Source of the DNA: Mesorhizobium sp. DCY119
GTDB taxonomy: Bacteria > Pseudomonadota > Alphaproteobacteria > Rhizobiales > Rhizobiaceae
Direction of reading: 5' to 3'
DNA: 64,000 nt
Assembly: GCF_003590645.1 (NCBI RefSeq)
Contig: NZ_CP031834.1
Span: 1-64,000 of the forward strand
In this document: positions 63,942 through 64,000 of the stretch, in pieces
Layout: each line of letters begins with the position of its first letter
Numbering within the stretch: position 1 is the stretch's first letter
Notes under the pieces: model-generated
Database searches by the model: none
What the model was told of the DNA's origin: nothing
The model's input: the letters and a program-made list of their open reading frames with translations, nothing else
Translations under genes and position numbers: made by a program

Positions 63942-64000
63942 ATGACCACGGTCACCTTCATCATTCCGGTCCGCCATCAGGACAATGCCCGCGACTGGAG
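63942..64000 (+). CDS. Glycosyltransferase family 2-like, partial
   Basis: Only the first 19 residues are present (MTTVTFIIPVRHQDNARDW), with the VTFIIPVRHQ start of GT2 GT-A-fold enzymes. CGGAGG precedes ATG. Gene position after the pyruvyltransferase supports a polysaccharide role. The rest is beyond the edge. Confidence 0.6.
   Translation, partial: MTTVTFIIPVRHQDNARDW

Overview
The window looks like chromosome of a GC-rich alphaproteobacterium of the Hyphomicrobiales (rhizobia/Brucella/Mesorhizobium side). The evidence is a porin of the Omp2b type, the rpmH-rnpA-yidC block with an EngB-type GTPase nearby, DUF982 and DUF1127 small proteins, and many TetR, IclR and GntR regulators beside catabolic genes. 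No phage, insertion sequence, integrase or CRISPR array is visible. One low-GC gene at about 3.8-5.2 kb stands out as a probable foreign insertion.

Layout: 1-1.8 kb holds a fasciclin protein (cut by the left edge) with an anti-sigma factor and ECF sigma factor. 1.9-2.7 kb holds a frameshifted class D beta-lactamase. 2.9-9.7 kb is a mix of small enzymes, the HEPN-like low-GC gene, a winged-helix/TPR regulator, a RidA protein with a divergent TetR, an agmatinase-like enzyme and a DUF1127 protein. 9.8-14.4 kb is housekeeping: engB, a CatB-type acetyltransferase, yidC, rnpA and rpmH. 14.7-18.8 kb holds a TVP38 membrane protein, a flavin disulfide reductase-like protein, an orphan histidine kinase and tRNA-Arg(ACG). 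19-26.5 kb holds ArsR/AHSA1 genes, a GST, and a pirin, hydrolase, cupin and isochorismatase group with a TetR gene.

26.6-33.9 kb is the best-defined unit. It has an MFS transporter, a fumarylacetoacetate-hydrolase-family enzyme, an IclR regulator and both subunits of a hydantoinase/oxoprolinase-type enzyme. The same long palindrome lies in front of both transcription units, which ties them into one probable IclR regulon for an unknown substrate. 34-40 kb holds a TetR/dehydrogenase divergon with twin operators, a Sel1-repeat protein, an unfamiliar two-HTH regulator and the porin. 40.1-45.7 kb is an RND efflux system with a TetR gene at each end and an operator much like that of E. coli acrAB.

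45.8-58.1 kb is a peptide uptake and breakdown locus. It has a five-gene Dpp/Opp-type ABC transporter interleaved with an M24 'pita-bread' hydrolase, a succinylglutamate desuccinylase/aspartoacylase-type deacylase and an amidohydrolase. It is led by a GntR regulator, with an aldo/keto reductase and a DUF885 peptidase transcribed divergently. 58-60.7 kb holds small proteins and a secreted RTX calcium-binding protein. 61.3-64 kb starts a surface polysaccharide cluster: flippase, pyruvyl-transferase-like protein and a glycosyltransferase cut by the right edge.

Functions are assigned from motifs and family knowledge by reading alone. No database search was run.
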